From positions 2,904,861-2,968,860 of the forward strand of contig LSYV01000007.1 in assembly GCA_001584585.1 (NCBI GenBank): a DNA stretch of 64,000 nucleotides, given 5' to 3'. Numbering within the stretch: the first letter of the stretch is position 1; the number at the start of each line of letters is the position of its first letter. The position numbers were made by a program, and so were the translations under genes. The notes under the pieces are model-generated. The model did not search any database. It was given only the letters and a program-made list of their open reading frames with translations, and was not told where the DNA came from. This stretch comes from Gonium pectorale. Lineage: Eukaryota; Chlorophyta; Chlorophyceae; Chlamydomonadales; Volvocaceae. Positions 1-12,348 of this stretch are shown here, in pieces.

Positions 1-3000
1 ATACTCCTGGGCCGGGGAAGCGGGGTCGCGGGGGCGGGCGCCAGTCAAGGTGGAAAGCGGGCCGCAACACGTGACGCCGATTCGCGGCGATGTGGGGGTG
101 GGCGCCTACCTACCTACCTGGGAGAACCACGCCTGGGCACTGCGAGCGCATGTCCGCGGACATGGCTCCTGCACGCCACGCGCCACGTTGTACTGCCGTA
201 CTGTCGTCCTACTGTGGCCTCCTGATTGCACTCTACTGTAAGGACTTTGCGGCAGCCGCCCCATGGCCACGGCGCCCGGCCATGCACCCTCCCACCCACC
301 TGGCACACGCGGCACAGCGCCTCCACCTCGGCCTCCATCGCCTCCCGGGTGCGCCGAAGCACCGGCTGCGGCGGGCGGGGTGCGCACATCACGGCAGAAG
401 CGTTGGGTTAGTAAGCGCCTAGAGCTGCACCTTGTGTGTATCAGAGCCGGCGATGCTGGCATGGGCCGCATGGGCCGCATGGGAGGGGAGCTGCCGGGCT
501 TCAGCCCATTTTACCCTCCAGGTCGCGGCGGTACGGAAGTCTTCAATACGGCATCTCCGTAGTCCCTTCGTTACGCGGAGCGGGCGAGCCGACGCCCTCC
601 CCCCCCACCCCCAGCGACAAGTAAGGCGGCGCGCGGCCCCGCCAGTGCCAAGAAGAGGGCGGACGGAAAATACACACGGCATGCACGCGCGTGCGCGCGC
701 CGGTCAGTCAGTCAGTCAGGCAGTCAGGCAGGCAGAAAGGCAGAAAGGCACCCACCGGCAGCAGCTCGTCCCGCGCGCGCTCCGCCTCCTCCCGCACGCG
801 TGCCTCAACGGCCGCCCGCGCCGGGGCATTCCGCGTGAGCTGAGGGCGGACGGCAACATAGAGGGGTTGGGGGGTTGGGGCGGCACGGAAGCCACGTGCG
901 CTCTTGCGCTTGTGAGGTGCGCGCGAGGGGGCGGCAAGGCAGAGATCCCCCGCCCGCGCCCGTATCGGCACCCGAGCCGTACCATCCGTACCCGCTACCC
1001 CGGCGCCATCCGTTGCCACCCCGGGCTGGACACTCTGAATAATGTGCTACCTCAGGAAAAGAGCATAGGTACCTCGGTTACACGGTTCAACCCGTGCCAG
1101 CTTGCACGCGGGCTTCGTCACTCCCGAAGCACAGCACAGGGGTTGGGCTCACCCACCTGCCCACCCGCCCGCCCGCCCGCCCCCGACTCGACCTCCACCA
1201 CACCTGCTTGAGGTTCTGAACCAGCGTGGTGGTCAGTCCCGCCGTGAGGCCTAGGTCGCGGCATGGCCTGCACGCCGGGGCGGGGCAGGATGGAGGCAGT
1301 GGGGTGTGGGGCTCAGGGGGTGAAGGCAGGCGACATGCACAAGGGCGCCGTACAGTTGGTATTGTGCTGCACCTTCGGGCAGGGGTGAAAGTGGGGCAGG
1401 GGGCTAGAGCTGGCGTTGAGTAGGTCGTTCGCCCGCTTGGGCCTGGCCTCCGTCTATGTTACAGCGACCGACCGTACGAGCAGCACTCACTTCTGGTACT
1501 TGAGCTCAATCCGCGCCTCCAAGGCTGCCTGGTCCACACCGGAGAGAGGGCCTTCTCGGGTCAATTCCAGGATGATGAGCACCATGTCGGCCCGCGTGAC
1601 CTGCGAGCGAGGGGGGCCCGGTACTCAGTCCGTGGGTCAGTCCGTGGGGCTGTGCGGGCAGCCGGGTGCCAGGGGGAAGGGGGGAAGGGGGGAGGGCGGT
1701 GCGCTGCCACGCCGGTGCACGCCTCGCCCTGACCCGCAGGTCGCCACACCCACAACAATCCCGCCCCTGGCCCTCTCTGCCTTGCCAGATTGTTGCGGCT
1801 TGCTACAGATTGAGCCCAGGGCTTACTACGCCGTGATGGTGACGGACGCACCGGTGAAAGCTCGCTCAGTGCTCGGCGTTTCGCTGCTGCTGCGGCTGCT
1901 GCTGTTGCCTATTGGCAACGGGGCCTGCAAGCGCGCTCGCGCTGTCCCGTACCAACTGCTCGCGACACGCGGACCCGAAGAGGGAGGTGATGGCGGACAG
2001 GTAGGGCCCTTTATGCGGAGAGCTATTCCTTCACACCACGCCCGTGCGCGCAGCCGTACCCCGCCGCCCCGCCGCCCCGCGTGCATGCGGCAGCGGGGGT
2101 GGGGGCGCTCCTTGGTCGCCGCTCGCCGCTCGCCGCGCACCCCACACCATGGGGAGTACTGGGAGGTGCAGCCTGGCGCGGCACGCCCAGCCGGGCTGGG
2201 GGCCAAACCCCAACCGGGGCGCAGCCGCCTTCAGCCCAGCTTTCCTTTCGCGTCCTGCCTGGCCCTGCCCACACTCACCCCCTGGGCTCCGGAACTCGCA
2301 ACCGCAAGCTGTGAGCAAACCCCCGTTCCTCCCTCGCGGCATACGCGTATGCGTACGCGTCAGACCCGCGGCTACCGTATGTGGCCGGTGGCGCACCTTG
2401 GGCTCGGGCATCCGCACCATGCCCTCGTGCGCCAGGCCCGCCCGGAGCACCGACGGGTGGCGCACCAGCGGCCCCAGCAGCAGGTCATCGTAGCAGGTGA
2501 TGGCGGGGGCGAGCGCGGGCGCGTCCGCATCCGAGTCCTCCTCCGCGGCCGAGACGGCGCGCGACTGGACGCGGCATTGGAAGGCCTGCGCGCGCGGGCG
2601 TGTGAGGCGACGAGGGCGGTGTGGGACTGGGCGGCAAGGGGGGACGGGGCGGCCGGCGGGTGGCAGCTGGCAGGCAGGGGGGAAGGGGGTGCGCGATTGA
2701 GGCAAGAAGAGGCGCCGACGGCAGCCCGGCGAAGCAAGGCGGGAGCGGCGCGGCCCCGTGGACGTACGTGCGGTGGTGGGGCCCGTGCAGCGTGCGACCA
2801 GCGGCCCCAGACATCCCGCAGCCCCCCACACACACAGTCGCCACCACACGATCCCTGGCCCGTCTTTCCTCCCCAAGCTGCATCGCCCGTCTTTCCTCCC
2901 CAAGCTGCATCGCCCGTCTTTCCTCCCCAAGCTGCATCGCTGTCCGGCGCACGCCGGCCCCCGGTCGTCATTGCGCTCTTGCCGCCCACCGACCGCCGCC

Positions 3001-4486
3001 GCCCTCCCGCTGACCCGCCTGGCCAGCTGCCCTGCACCCGCACCCTCTGCGCCTCCGTCGCCCCGCCCCGCCCCGCCCCGCCCCGCCTTTTCCGTCCCTC
3101 CCCCACCACATAACACAAAAACACCCTTGCGCCCGCCCCACTTATCCTCCTCCCTCCCTTGCCCCTTCGGCACACACTCACGCCCCCCGCCCCCCCCCTG
3201 CGCCCGCCCTGCCACCTCCTCACCTCCTCCGCCTCCACAATGAACGCCTCCAGGTCGTGGATGGAGGCGAAGCCCCGGTTCACCGCCAGGAAGGCGTCGA
3301 TGTGCTCCCGGACGCGCCGGTCGCGCGAAAGAAAGGCGTTTCCGTAGCCGCTGTGGCCGCGCACAGCCATGGCCATGAATGCGCCGTGCGAGACGGACGC
3401 AGCGGCGCCGCCCGCTGCCGCGAGCTTGGCCCGCGCCTGCACCGGTGGGAAGCAAGGGGGAAGCAGGGGGGTCGGCTCCGGGTGATCGGGGCGGGCAACA
3501 GCGGGCGGCGCCGTGAGGTGACGGCTTGCAGAGGGCTGCCACATGGTGGCGCCTACAACTGGGGGGGTGGGTGGAGGGATGAGGCGGCCGACGGGATGAG
3601 GCGACTGCGCCCCTGGTCCCTCGCAAGTGAGCGCCGCCGCCTGCCGCCACCTGGCAAGACGGCAGCAGCGGCATCAGCAGTGTCCGCAATGACCCCCGGG
3701 GGCAGCTGCAGAGGCCGCACCACACGACCACAGCCGCCGCCCTACCTTCGCCCCTTGAGACGCCCCATACGGCCCCCCGAGCCCGTCCACCCACCCACCC
3801 ACCCGCTCCACTGCCGCCGCGAAGGACGCATGCGTGCCCTCGGCGTGCAGCTCGCAGCGCGCCTCCCGCAGCGCCGCCTCAATCGTCGCCATGTCTTCAT
3901 CCGTCAGCTGCACCTGCTGCTGCTGCGCCCGGCCGTACCCCGGCGGGCCCGTCGGTTGCGGTGGCGGACCTCCTTGCACGCCTGGGCCCCACCGGCCCCC
4001 ACCCCGGCCGGGGCGCCACTGCGTGCCACCCGTGCGGAGATATCCCTCTCCGTCTTTGGGCGCCGACTCCCGGTCGACGGGCTGGGGTCGGCCACTGCTG
4101 CGTCCCTCGGCGCCAGGCGGAGGCTCGGGATGGCGGCGGCGCAGCCCAGTAGCGGCTTGCTCCACCGCGCCCTGTTCCGGCGGCGAGCCCGCGGCAGAGG
4201 GAAGCTGAGGTTGCTCAGCGCCTGACTCCAGGGGACTCGCAGAGGGCTCCGCGGGGGTAGGGGGCCGGCCGCCGCCCCTGCCTCCTTTTCTGCGCAGCGC
4301 GGCGCCCGTGGGCTGGCCCTCTGGTGGGATGGGGAAGCGGGAGGCGCGGCAGGCGGGCACCAGGTAACGACGGCCGTTCAGTAACATCCTGGATGTTGCA
4401 CCGCTGATGGAGGGGCGAGGGAGCGCCGGGCCGCCCAAGGAACCCTTGCCCAGCCGGGAGGAGAGTCCCACGAAGCTCATGATCAA
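1..4486 (-). CDS. NO VEIN-like protein, N-terminal part (3' end outside window)
   Basis: Seven exons can be read on the minus strand with consistent phases: 3803-4486, 3224-3436, 2397-2585, 1491-1600, 1204-1267, 756-839 and 300-365. The gene continues beyond the left edge. The first roughly 170 residues are Pro/Gly/Arg-rich and probably disordered. A conserved block then begins at the acidic helix LTDEDMATIEAALREARCEL and continues with the motifs VNRGFASIHDLEAFI, YDDLLLGPLVRHPSVL and PKVTRADMVLIILEL, followed by charged helices. The order 'helix, DLE.AI, LGPL.RHP.VL, K(I/V)T..D' matches my memory of the N-terminal region of plant NO VEIN, a large nuclear protein with an ATPase-like domain that acts in auxin-dependent cell fate. 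The ATPase-like part would lie outside the window. The identification rests on pattern recall, not a search. Start chosen: ATG at 4486; a second ATG lies at 4480. Confidence 0.6.
2859..2939. repeat. 27-bp tandem repeat, three exact copies
   Basis: Three head-to-tail copies of a 27-base unit (2859-2885, 2886-2912, 2913-2939) lie inside the intron between the 2397-2585 and 3224-3436 exons of the NO VEIN-like gene. The unit contains a pyrimidine-rich run followed by AAGCTGCATCG. This is probably a minisatellite and no function is visible. Confidence 0.9.
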
Positions 4487-4822
4487 CGATAGTTAACTAC
4501 GTAATTTTATACACATTACGGTAGCTTGACAAATGCTACCAATTAAGCGCAGAGGAAGGGCTTGGTTTTGCATCGGTCTCGCACTGGTTGCATTGGTTGC
4601 CCAAGGTGCCCAAGGAGCTGTGCTAGTTACATGAGTCTATGCCGGCGACGTTGTCGCCTTGGACGCTCCCGTCCCGAGAGCGCCCTCAGTCAACCAGAAA
4701 CAGGCAACCACCCGCTGCAACAGTTGGCGTCAGGATTGACGATAATGACGACGTGAGAGAGAGTCGATTGGCTGGATTCCGTTGCTTCCGTGCCATTATC
4801 ATAGCGCTAGCGACCTGTCAGG
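4487..4822. promoter_or_regulatory. Presumed bidirectional promoter between NO VEIN-like and COG0523 genes
   Basis: This 336-base stretch separates two divergent start codons, so it must hold both 5' UTRs and both core promoters. It is clearly more AT-rich than the flanking genes, especially near 4490-4550. No recognisable TATA box or motif could be assigned with confidence. Confidence 0.45.
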
Positions 4823-7808
4823 ATGCAGACTGATACCTCGGTCGACGCGCTCAAGCGACAAGCTGCAGAGCTGTTCCGGGAAGGCCACTTTGCGGACGCA
4901 CTGCAGATTACTCAACAGGCTGTACAAAGCTTAGAGCCAAGGCTGCGCCCCGCTGGAAGGGTCGACAGCCATATCGCGCGAGAGCTGTCGAGGCTTCGCA
5001 GCAACCTCGCAGCCCTGCACCTGGAGCTTGACGACTATGCATTGGCTGCGGAGGAGTCCCGGAAGGCGATTGATCTAGACCCGTCTTGGCATCGGCCCTA
5101 TCTGCGGCTCTGCATGGCGCTGGTCAGCCAAGGCAGCGGCCCCGGCGCCATTGTTACGGTCCTGCGGCGAGGGCTGCAGGCGTGCCAGGACCCGACGCAG
5201 CTGGCGGAATTGCAGGCCGCCCTGGCCGCCCTGGCGGCGCAACCCTGTCACGCAGAGGATTCGCCCAGCGACGGTCCGCCCTCCAGCGACTGCACGGCAG
5301 AGGGGCAGAAGAACACTGCCGCCTACGTTGAAGGCTGCAGCTGCAATGGCGATCCTGCATCCGCCCCGAAGCGGCGGCGCAGGGGCCCATTCAAAGTGCA
5401 GCGCCACCCGGTGTCGAACGCGCCTGGAACCGCAAGCACGGGCGGGGACCCGAGCGACGGCAACGTGCAAACAGGGCCGGGTGTGGCGCGCCCGCTGCCC
5501 GTCACAGCCCTTTGCGGATTCCTCGGAGCCGGCAAGACTACTCTCGCACGGCATCTTCTGTCGTGCATGGGCTCCGGGGCAGCCTCCCGCGTGGGCCTCC
5601 TGGTCAACGACCTCGCCCCGCTCAATGTCGATTCCCAGCTCCTCTCACTGCCGCCAGCGCTGGGACCGCCTCCATCACAGTCGTACCCGCCATATGGAGA
5701 CTCCTCGGTGCCGGTTGTGCAAGAGGCGCTACCCGCCGCGGTGCTTCGGGCGCATGCGGCAGCGGCGGCCCCTGCGGAGCTGGTTGAGCTGTCGAACGGG
5801 TGCGTGTGTTGCAACCTGGCGGGCGAGCTGCGGGCTGCGCTGCGGCGGCTGGCGGCCCGTGTGCCGCCCCTGGAGCACGTGGTGGTCGAGTGCACCGGCG
5901 TGGGCGAGCCGGCGGCTCTGGCGGCGGCGATCGAGGCGCTAACGGCGGAGGGCGCAGAAACCGAAACAGCAGCGGCTGCAGTTGGCCGGCAGCTGTTTCT
6001 CCACCGCATGGTGACTGTGGTGGATGTGAGCACCTTCTCGCAGCTGCTGGGGAGGGCCCCTTCAGCGGCGCTTGATGGCACCCGCATGGCGGCAGCAGTG
6101 GCGGCGGAGGCAGACGGCCAGGCGGGGCCTGCCGCTGGCGTCAGGTCAATGGGCGGCGGGAAGGTAAAGTCGTGTGCCACCGGCGGCGGCAGCGCTGCCG
6201 CCTCTGGCCACGCTGCGACGGAGCAGCAGGGCGGGCGGCGGCCGCTGGCTGCGCTGCTGGCCCAGCAGGTGGAGGGCGCTGACGTGGTGCTGCTCAACAA
6301 GTGTGACCGGCTCATGGGGCGAGTGCTGGCGGAACAGCAGCAGGAGACCGGGGAGGAAGAGGAGCAGGGGAGGAGGTGCGATGCGGCCGCCGGCGGGGAG
6401 GCCGGGCGCGGGCCTGGCGCTGGCGCGGCAGGCACGGACACGGCCGTCGAGGCGGCGGCGCGGCGGGAGCTGGCGGCGGCGGTGGCGGTGGTGCGCGCGC
6501 TCAACCCTGGTGCTCGGGTGCTGCCATGCGTTCGCTGCGAGGTGCCCCCGGGAGAGCTGCTGGGAGGGACCCCGGGCTCTGGCCCCGCGGGGCCGCGTCG
6601 GCCGGCCCCCGAGGATGGCGCGGCTGAGGGCGGCAGCGGGAGTTCCCCGGTGGCGGTTGCAGACGAGCGCCACGGCCGTCCTGTGGAGGGAAGTCCGCAC
6701 GTCCCAGACGGCACAGGTGCACGCGCAGAGGCGGCGGGCGACGCGGAGCCCGCTGGCGCCGACAGGGCGCACGAGGAGGACGAGTACGGCATCGGGTCGT
6801 ACGAGTTCCGCAGCCGGCGGCCCTTCCACCCGGCCCGCCTGTGGGCCTTGCTCCAGGCGCTGGCGATGCAGGAAGAAGAGGAGGTGCAGCAGCGCGAGGC
6901 TGTGCAAGAGGATGAAGCCGGCGGCGTCACAGCAGGGGAGCTGAGGGGAGGCGGCACTGGCGGGACGCTTCCGCCGGAGCTGCCGCACCCGCCTCCGCGC
7001 CTGCTGCGAGCCAAGGGCCTCTTCTGGATCGCAAGCCTCCCGCAGGTGGGTCCTGGGGCCTGTAAGTCAATGCAAAAGGGATGAGCGATCCATCAATACC
7101 AATCCTCCATGGCCTCCGCGGCTGCTGAACGATGCCTCGGATGGCAAGCCCGCCTGTGGAGCGAGCCCATGCCTGCTGCAAAGCCACCATGCATGCGATT
7201 TGGAGCTCCACTCCTGGTGTGCCTCGGCATTCGCGCAGGCCATTTGGGAGCTGTCTTTGGCGGGCAGCGAGCTCGAGGTGGCGGCGGTGGGGCGGTGGCT
7301 GTGCAGCATGGTGGACCCGGGACACTGGCCCACGGGTCGCAAGCGCGCCGGCGACGGCGGCGAACGTGACAGCGTCGGCGGCAGCGGCGATAATGACGCC
7401 GGGGGCGGCCGAGGCGGCAGCTCGACGGAGCGTTGGCATCCCCTGTGGGGCGACCGCCAAAACGGCCTGGTGTTTATCGGACTGAACATGAGCGGGGTTG
7501 CCGGGACCGAGGGGGCGACAAGGAATGGAGGGACGTGGGCCGGAGAGGGAAGGGGCGGGGGCAGGGGCGGTGCGCTCAAGCAGGGACCTGGGCAAGTGCC
7601 GGGCGCAGTGGAGGGGCTGCAGCAGGGGCCGGGCGCCGCAGCCGGGGAAAGGGTGGCAGGAGGGCGGTCACAGCGGGCCACCGGCGCGAAGTTGATGGAG
7701 GCGCTGCTGCGCTGGGCACAGTTAACAGAGGCGGAGGAGGCGGAGGGTGAGCAGGCGTGGGAGGCGTGGGACGATGCGCCGTGGCTGGGACTGCTCGAGG
7801 AGTATTGA
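4823..7808 (+). CDS. TPR domain plus COG0523/CobW-family GTPase (putative zinc/metal chaperone)
   Basis: Two exons (4823-7045 and 7239-7808, phase 0) give 930 residues. Residues about 5-115 form a TPR-like helical repeat region (AAELFREGHFADALQ; YALAAEESRKAIDLDPSW). The GTPase core follows: P-loop GFLGAGKTT at about 232-240, the CxCC metal-binding motif (Cys327, Cys329, Cys330) in ELSNGCVCCNL, the ECTGVGEP switch, and the NKCD guanine-specificity motif near 492. The CobW C-terminal domain begins with RAKGLFWIASLPQ at the end of exon 1 and continues in exon 2 (HPLWGDRQNGLVFIGLNM). Ala/Gly/Glu-rich inserts enlarge the protein well beyond the usual 350-450 residues. COG0523 proteins are GTP-dependent metallochaperones; ZNG1 inserts zinc into methionine aminopeptidase. 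If the intron is retained, translation stops at 7084. The gene converges on the GT90 gene. Confidence 0.85.
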
Positions 7809-8887
7809 TGAGCATGAGCATGTGGTGTCGGCAACATGGAGGCTGGCCAAGCTGGGCTCGTGGGCGCGCCTAGCGGTAAATGCAATAAGGAATGGCGTGT
7901 TTCCTGCCGAGTGAGGCTGGGTGTGACAGTTGGCGCCGGCACAGTGACGGCTGGCGCTGCCGTTCTGGCCCCGAGGCGCAGCTGCGCTGGTGCAGTCGCC
8001 TCGGGTGTGGGCCTGTAGGCACATGCAGGGAAAGACCGCTCCCGGACCGGCCCTTTTCTTGTATTGCAGCAAACTCCGCCAGCAGCTCTCCTTTGGTTGG
8101 GTTGGTAGTTTGGTGTACACGGCTAGCTCGGGGAAGCATGTGTCGGTTTCTGACACTGGGCGACATCCGACGTGAATGTGCCCTGGGTGCGCGGGCCATG
8201 CCATGAGCGTGGGCGGCCATGCAAACGCGACGGGGCAAGCCATGCCTCTTCTAATCTGTGACCAGGGTATGCAGGGCCACGCCCAAGGCCCCCAACCATT
8301 GCCACAGTTTTACACCGTAGCTCATAGGCCCAGCCCGAGCTCAAATAACGGCGCAGCGGCGCCACCGTACAACCTGCATCTCTGTATATGATCTCGTGAA
8401 TAGAGACCTTACCCACATGGCACAGTGCGCCGGTATGTACGGGTTCACCCACTCCTGGCCCCGCCAGAATCCATCACATGCACCATATTTCTGGTTGGGA
8501 GGAAGGAATGCTGCCCCCCTTCACGAGCTGTTAGGCGGCGCTAGCTGCAAACCGTGGCCCGCACACTGCAACGATCACTTGGTGCTGACAATCACAAGTA
8601 CATTCTGCGCATCCTTTCTCGTAGTCCCTCATTCGTTGCTTTTCGCCGCTTGGCAGCGCCAAGCCCCCCGGAGCACAAGCCAATAGGGGCACGGGCACCC
8701 CGCTGCGTTCCCCTGGGATGGTAGAGCCCACATCTTCATTACGTCATCGTTGCACAGGCCGTGCCCGGCCCACACGACCCTGGCCCGGCCCCCGCTGAAC
8801 GCATCGGCCCTCCGTGCAGTCCTCCCTGCTGCTTTGCTCCGCGGTCCGATGACGTTTATCCTCGCACCCTCCCCCGCCCCTACCACC
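7809..8887. other. Convergent intergenic region (3' UTRs)
   Basis: This roughly 1.1-kb stretch lies between the converging COG0523 and GT90 genes and presumably holds both 3' UTRs. On the minus strand a TGTAA pentamer (8310-8314) is a candidate poly(A) signal for the GT90 gene, although it lies about 570 bases after the stop. No open frame looks coding. Confidence 0.5.
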
Positions 8888-11800
8888 TCACGCAGCGGAT
8901 GCCGCCCCGCCCCTCCCGGACCGCTCCACGTAGGCCTTCATGTGGTCCATCAGGCCCGACAGCGTTAGGCCGCCCGCGCGCCCCGCGACTGCTCCCACGC
9001 CCTCCGCTGCCCCGAGCGGCCCCGATTGCAGCCCCGCCATGAAGCCGGCCATGTCGTCAAAGAGGCCGTTGTAGGTGGTCAGTGCGCGGCGCACGTAGAG
9101 CGCCTTGGAGTGGTTGCCCAGGAAGGTGTAGGTGAAGTTCTGAGCGGACGCGGCCACGCTGCGGCATCGGGCTTGGTCCGCCTCCAAAGACTTGAGCACC
9201 TGCGCGGAGCGGGCCGGGCCGCCGGTAGCGTGTGGGTGTCCATCGAGGTTTGGCTGGGGACTGGTAGCCTCGGAGGCCAACGTTCTGAGAGACGTCGAGT
9301 GAGTGGCAGGGAGGAAGGCGCGAGCAAGCCTTGCTGCCTTGGACACCGGTGCCCGGATGGATACGAGGAGGCCCGCAGAGTGGTAACCGGCAACCTGATG
9401 ATAACCACGGGCCATCAGTGTGCCGAGCCCCGACGACGGGCCCGTGGGCCACCGCCAATCCGTCCACGCTACCACCCGCCCACGCTACACGCCTGCGTGG
9501 CGCAGCTCGAACCCACCTGTAGGACGTTGTCCTTCACGAAGGGCACAAAGTGCACGTCGGGCCGCAGCGACCTGCGCGGGTGGGACCGGGCACATCGGGT
9601 CATGGCGTCGTTTGGCGTGCTCCACAATGGCCTCTAGGTCCGAGATGCAATGGATCAGGTTCAAGACCACATTGGGCACGGCAAAGCCCCCCTGGGCCCA
9701 TGGCGCTGTCGCCTGCAGCCGCACCCCGCAGCAACAAGCCAACCTGTAGTAGTATTCAATCCAGGGGGTCGTCTCCTGCACGTGAGGCGGGAGGTGGAGG
9801 GATGGAATAAGCTACAACGGTCATAAGTTGTGTCCCTAAGGCTTAGATCCTTAGGGATTGCCTATGCGGCATGGACGGCTCACACATCTATATGCCAGAA
9901 GCAGCCGCTCCCATGCCAAGCCGACGGTTGCCACAAAAGGCGCAAAAGACAACGGCTCCGATGGCGCAAGCCGCGGGCACTGCACGTCGGACCTTCCCGG
10001 TAATACGGGCTGCTGCTGCTGCTGCTGCTAATGATGGCAATGCAAAGCCCCGAACGCAGGGTCACAACAACAAAACACTCGTGGTTGCCATGTTCTTGTG
10101 CCCCACTCGCAGTTCCCGTTGCAACCAGAGGTCCCCGGAGGATACTTCAGGCACACACACGCACGCACCTTGAGGACCACGCTGTCCGTCCCCATCAGCT
10201 TGCCCAGCCGGCAAGAGGCGGTGAAGCCGTCGGCGGACAGCAGATACTTCCAGCGCGCGTGGTCGGGGATGGTCACAAAGTTGGCCTGGGGTTCGGGGGC
10301 GAAGAGCAAGGAGCAAGAGGGACGAGCGGGTCCCACACGTGGGCACAACAGGTGGTGACGTGGCTACGTGGCATTGCCCGAATGGGAGTCAATCCATCAC
10401 ATACTAGCATAATCGGCTACAGAAACGCACCGACCTCACTGAAGCCATAATCATTGCAGAACGGCACGATGCTCCGATGGGCAAGTGAGAGCCCACACGC
10501 ATCGCGCACAGGGACGTGTGCATCAAAGGCGCGATACTCGTCTTCAACCATCTCCATTGAACACATGGGCAGTTAGGGAGGGGCAAGGCCGTGAGCCCCC
10601 AGGCTCAGCACGTAGCCCCGTGACCCCGTCCGCACCAGCTGTATGTCCTTCCGCTTGCTGAGGTTGTTCGTGATCCCCGCGTCCAGCAGCCGCTGCCCGT
10701 CCGGGTCGTTCTTCTGCAGCGCCATGATCCACAGCCGAGTGCTATTGGGCCTCATTTGCGCCTGAAGGTCAAGGAGGGCAGGCGGCGGTGGGTGGGAACG
10801 GTATGCTGGCTTGGCATGGTGAGGGCGGTTAGCGGGGTTTACCGGCCGTGCAGCGATTCGACGCGCGATTTCGAGGCTCCATGTGGCCATGCCCCCACCC
10901 ACCTGCATTGCCGCACGCATAAGCGCCTTGTCGTACTTCTTCTCCCACGGGTAATACACCAGGTTGCCGTACACGTGGTTGAAGAAGGGCAACAGCACGT
11001 CCGTTTCCTCAGAGCTGTGCGCAGCATAGTCCCAGCTCTTGATTAGCGAGAACAGCGGCACTGCGCAGGGTGGGGACTGCGCGCGACGCCGTGCAGCAGC
11101 GGCCGTGGCGGCCGCGCCAGCACCAGCCGCCGCCAGCGGCTTGCGCGCGGGGCCCCGCAGTCGAGCCACGGGTTCGGCCCCATCGCCTTTGCTTATGGCA
11201 TTGACGCCGAGTCGCCTAGTGGCACTGCCCGAGGCGGCGCCCGAGGCGGCCCCGATTCGTGGGTCGGTCCGGTAGCAGCGGCCCTCATCCCAAACGTTCA
11301 TAAGGAAGATGCTGTCTGGGATGGCCAGCCCGGCTGCGGTCGCATTGCTGAGGCCGGACACTATGGCGCGCATCTGCGAAGGGGACACCGACAAAGCGAG
11401 GGGCGGAGGCCATGCAGGGCGGCGCGGCACCCAGATTTGAGAACACCTGGGGCGCAGGACGGGGCTGACAGTCCGTCCTGGGGCAAAGCTCCCCTGGGAT
11501 CCTTGCAAGCCGGGGAGGAGCATCTGAACTCAGGGTCGTCCGACCTAATCGTGGCATGCTTCAAACACCATATGTTCATAGCATGGGGTCCGACCCACCC
11601 TGCTGATGGTGAGAGTCATTGGCCGCGCAGCCAGCGGCAGGAAGGTGACCGACCCACGGGACACCACCACCACGCTGAGATACTTTTGCGGCCGGCCCTT
11701 GATGAGCGTGGACATCATCTCGTACAGCTGCCGCACCGTGTACCGCCTGCCCAGCCACGGCACAAAGTCCGCATCAAGATTGTCGCTGCAAGGTGGGGTC

Positions 11801-12348
11801 AAGCAGAGGCAGACATAAGGGCGAAGGGGGCGGACGTTATTGGTTTATACAGCCAGGTATAGCCAGGAACTCAGGACAAGCTAAGCAGTGAGTTCTTCCA
11901 GCCTATGCGATCGAGACACCGGCTGCAAGGACAACATCCCTAGAGCCGTGAGCGCCGCCGCAGCTCCAGCTTGTTTGGTCCCCCGGGCTTCTGCACTCCG
12001 CGCGCCGGTCCAAGAAAGACCTAAGCAAGAAGAGGACTGTACCCAGCTGTCCAATGAGGGTTTCAGCACGGTTCCCAACCAACGGGGCTGACAGCGCCGT
12101 CTTACCGGTATATGCCAGCCATTTCCGCGTCTGTGCTTGCTCGGCGAAAACCCGGCGCATCTATCACCACGCGAGGCTCGCTCCCAGTCTGCGCCTGCAC
12201 GAGCGAAGAGTTTTGATATGAGCACCGCCGGTCCAGCACAGAACGGACGAGGCCTGAGCAAGCGCACCAATGACATGTATGCAAGCGTAGGAAACAGCAC
12301 TAGTAAAAGAATCAGCCATTGTCGTCGTGACAGCAAACTTGAGTGCAT
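8888..12348 (-). CDS. GT90 family (CAP10/Rumi-like) glycosyltransferase, type II membrane protein
   Basis: Nine exons with matching phases: 12268-12348, 12106-12194, 11599-11785, 10903-11373, 10612-10761, 10435-10551, 10169-10285, 9744-9775 and 9517-9571, then the terminal exon 8888-9199. Together they give about 536 residues. Residues about 8-26 (RRQWLILLLVLFPTLAYMSL) form a signal anchor, so the catalytic domain should face the Golgi or ER lumen. CAP10 landmarks appear in order: LNVWDEG-like segment, VPLFSLIKSWD, KYLLSADGFTASCRLGKLM, DSVVLKETTPWIEYYYRSL, RPDVHFVPFVKDNVLQVL and AASAQNFTYTFLG. GT90 enzymes transfer glucose or xylose to proteins or polysaccharides; the acceptor here cannot be told. 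The 10903-11373 exon carries an Ala/Arg/Gly-rich in-frame insert of about 60 residues between conserved blocks. The junction at 10612/10551 is the least certain. Confidence 0.85.

Noticed and set aside
704..750. GTCA/GGCA-type tandem run considered as a CRISPR-like array
   Set aside because: It is a simple short-period repeat in a eukaryotic intron with no spacers. No CRISPR array exists in the window.
1416..3113. 565-codon plus-strand ORF
   Set aside because: It crosses several well-supported minus-strand exons and introns of the NO VEIN-like gene and is Pro/Arg/Ala noise.
5323..7014. 563-codon minus-strand ORF
   Set aside because: It is antisense to the COG0523 GTPase exon, whose motifs are unambiguous; its own sequence is Ser/Pro/Ala low complexity.
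10011..10031. (CTG)7 run as a possible coding poly-Ser/Ala tract
   Set aside because: It lies inside a GT90 intron; it is a simple microsatellite.
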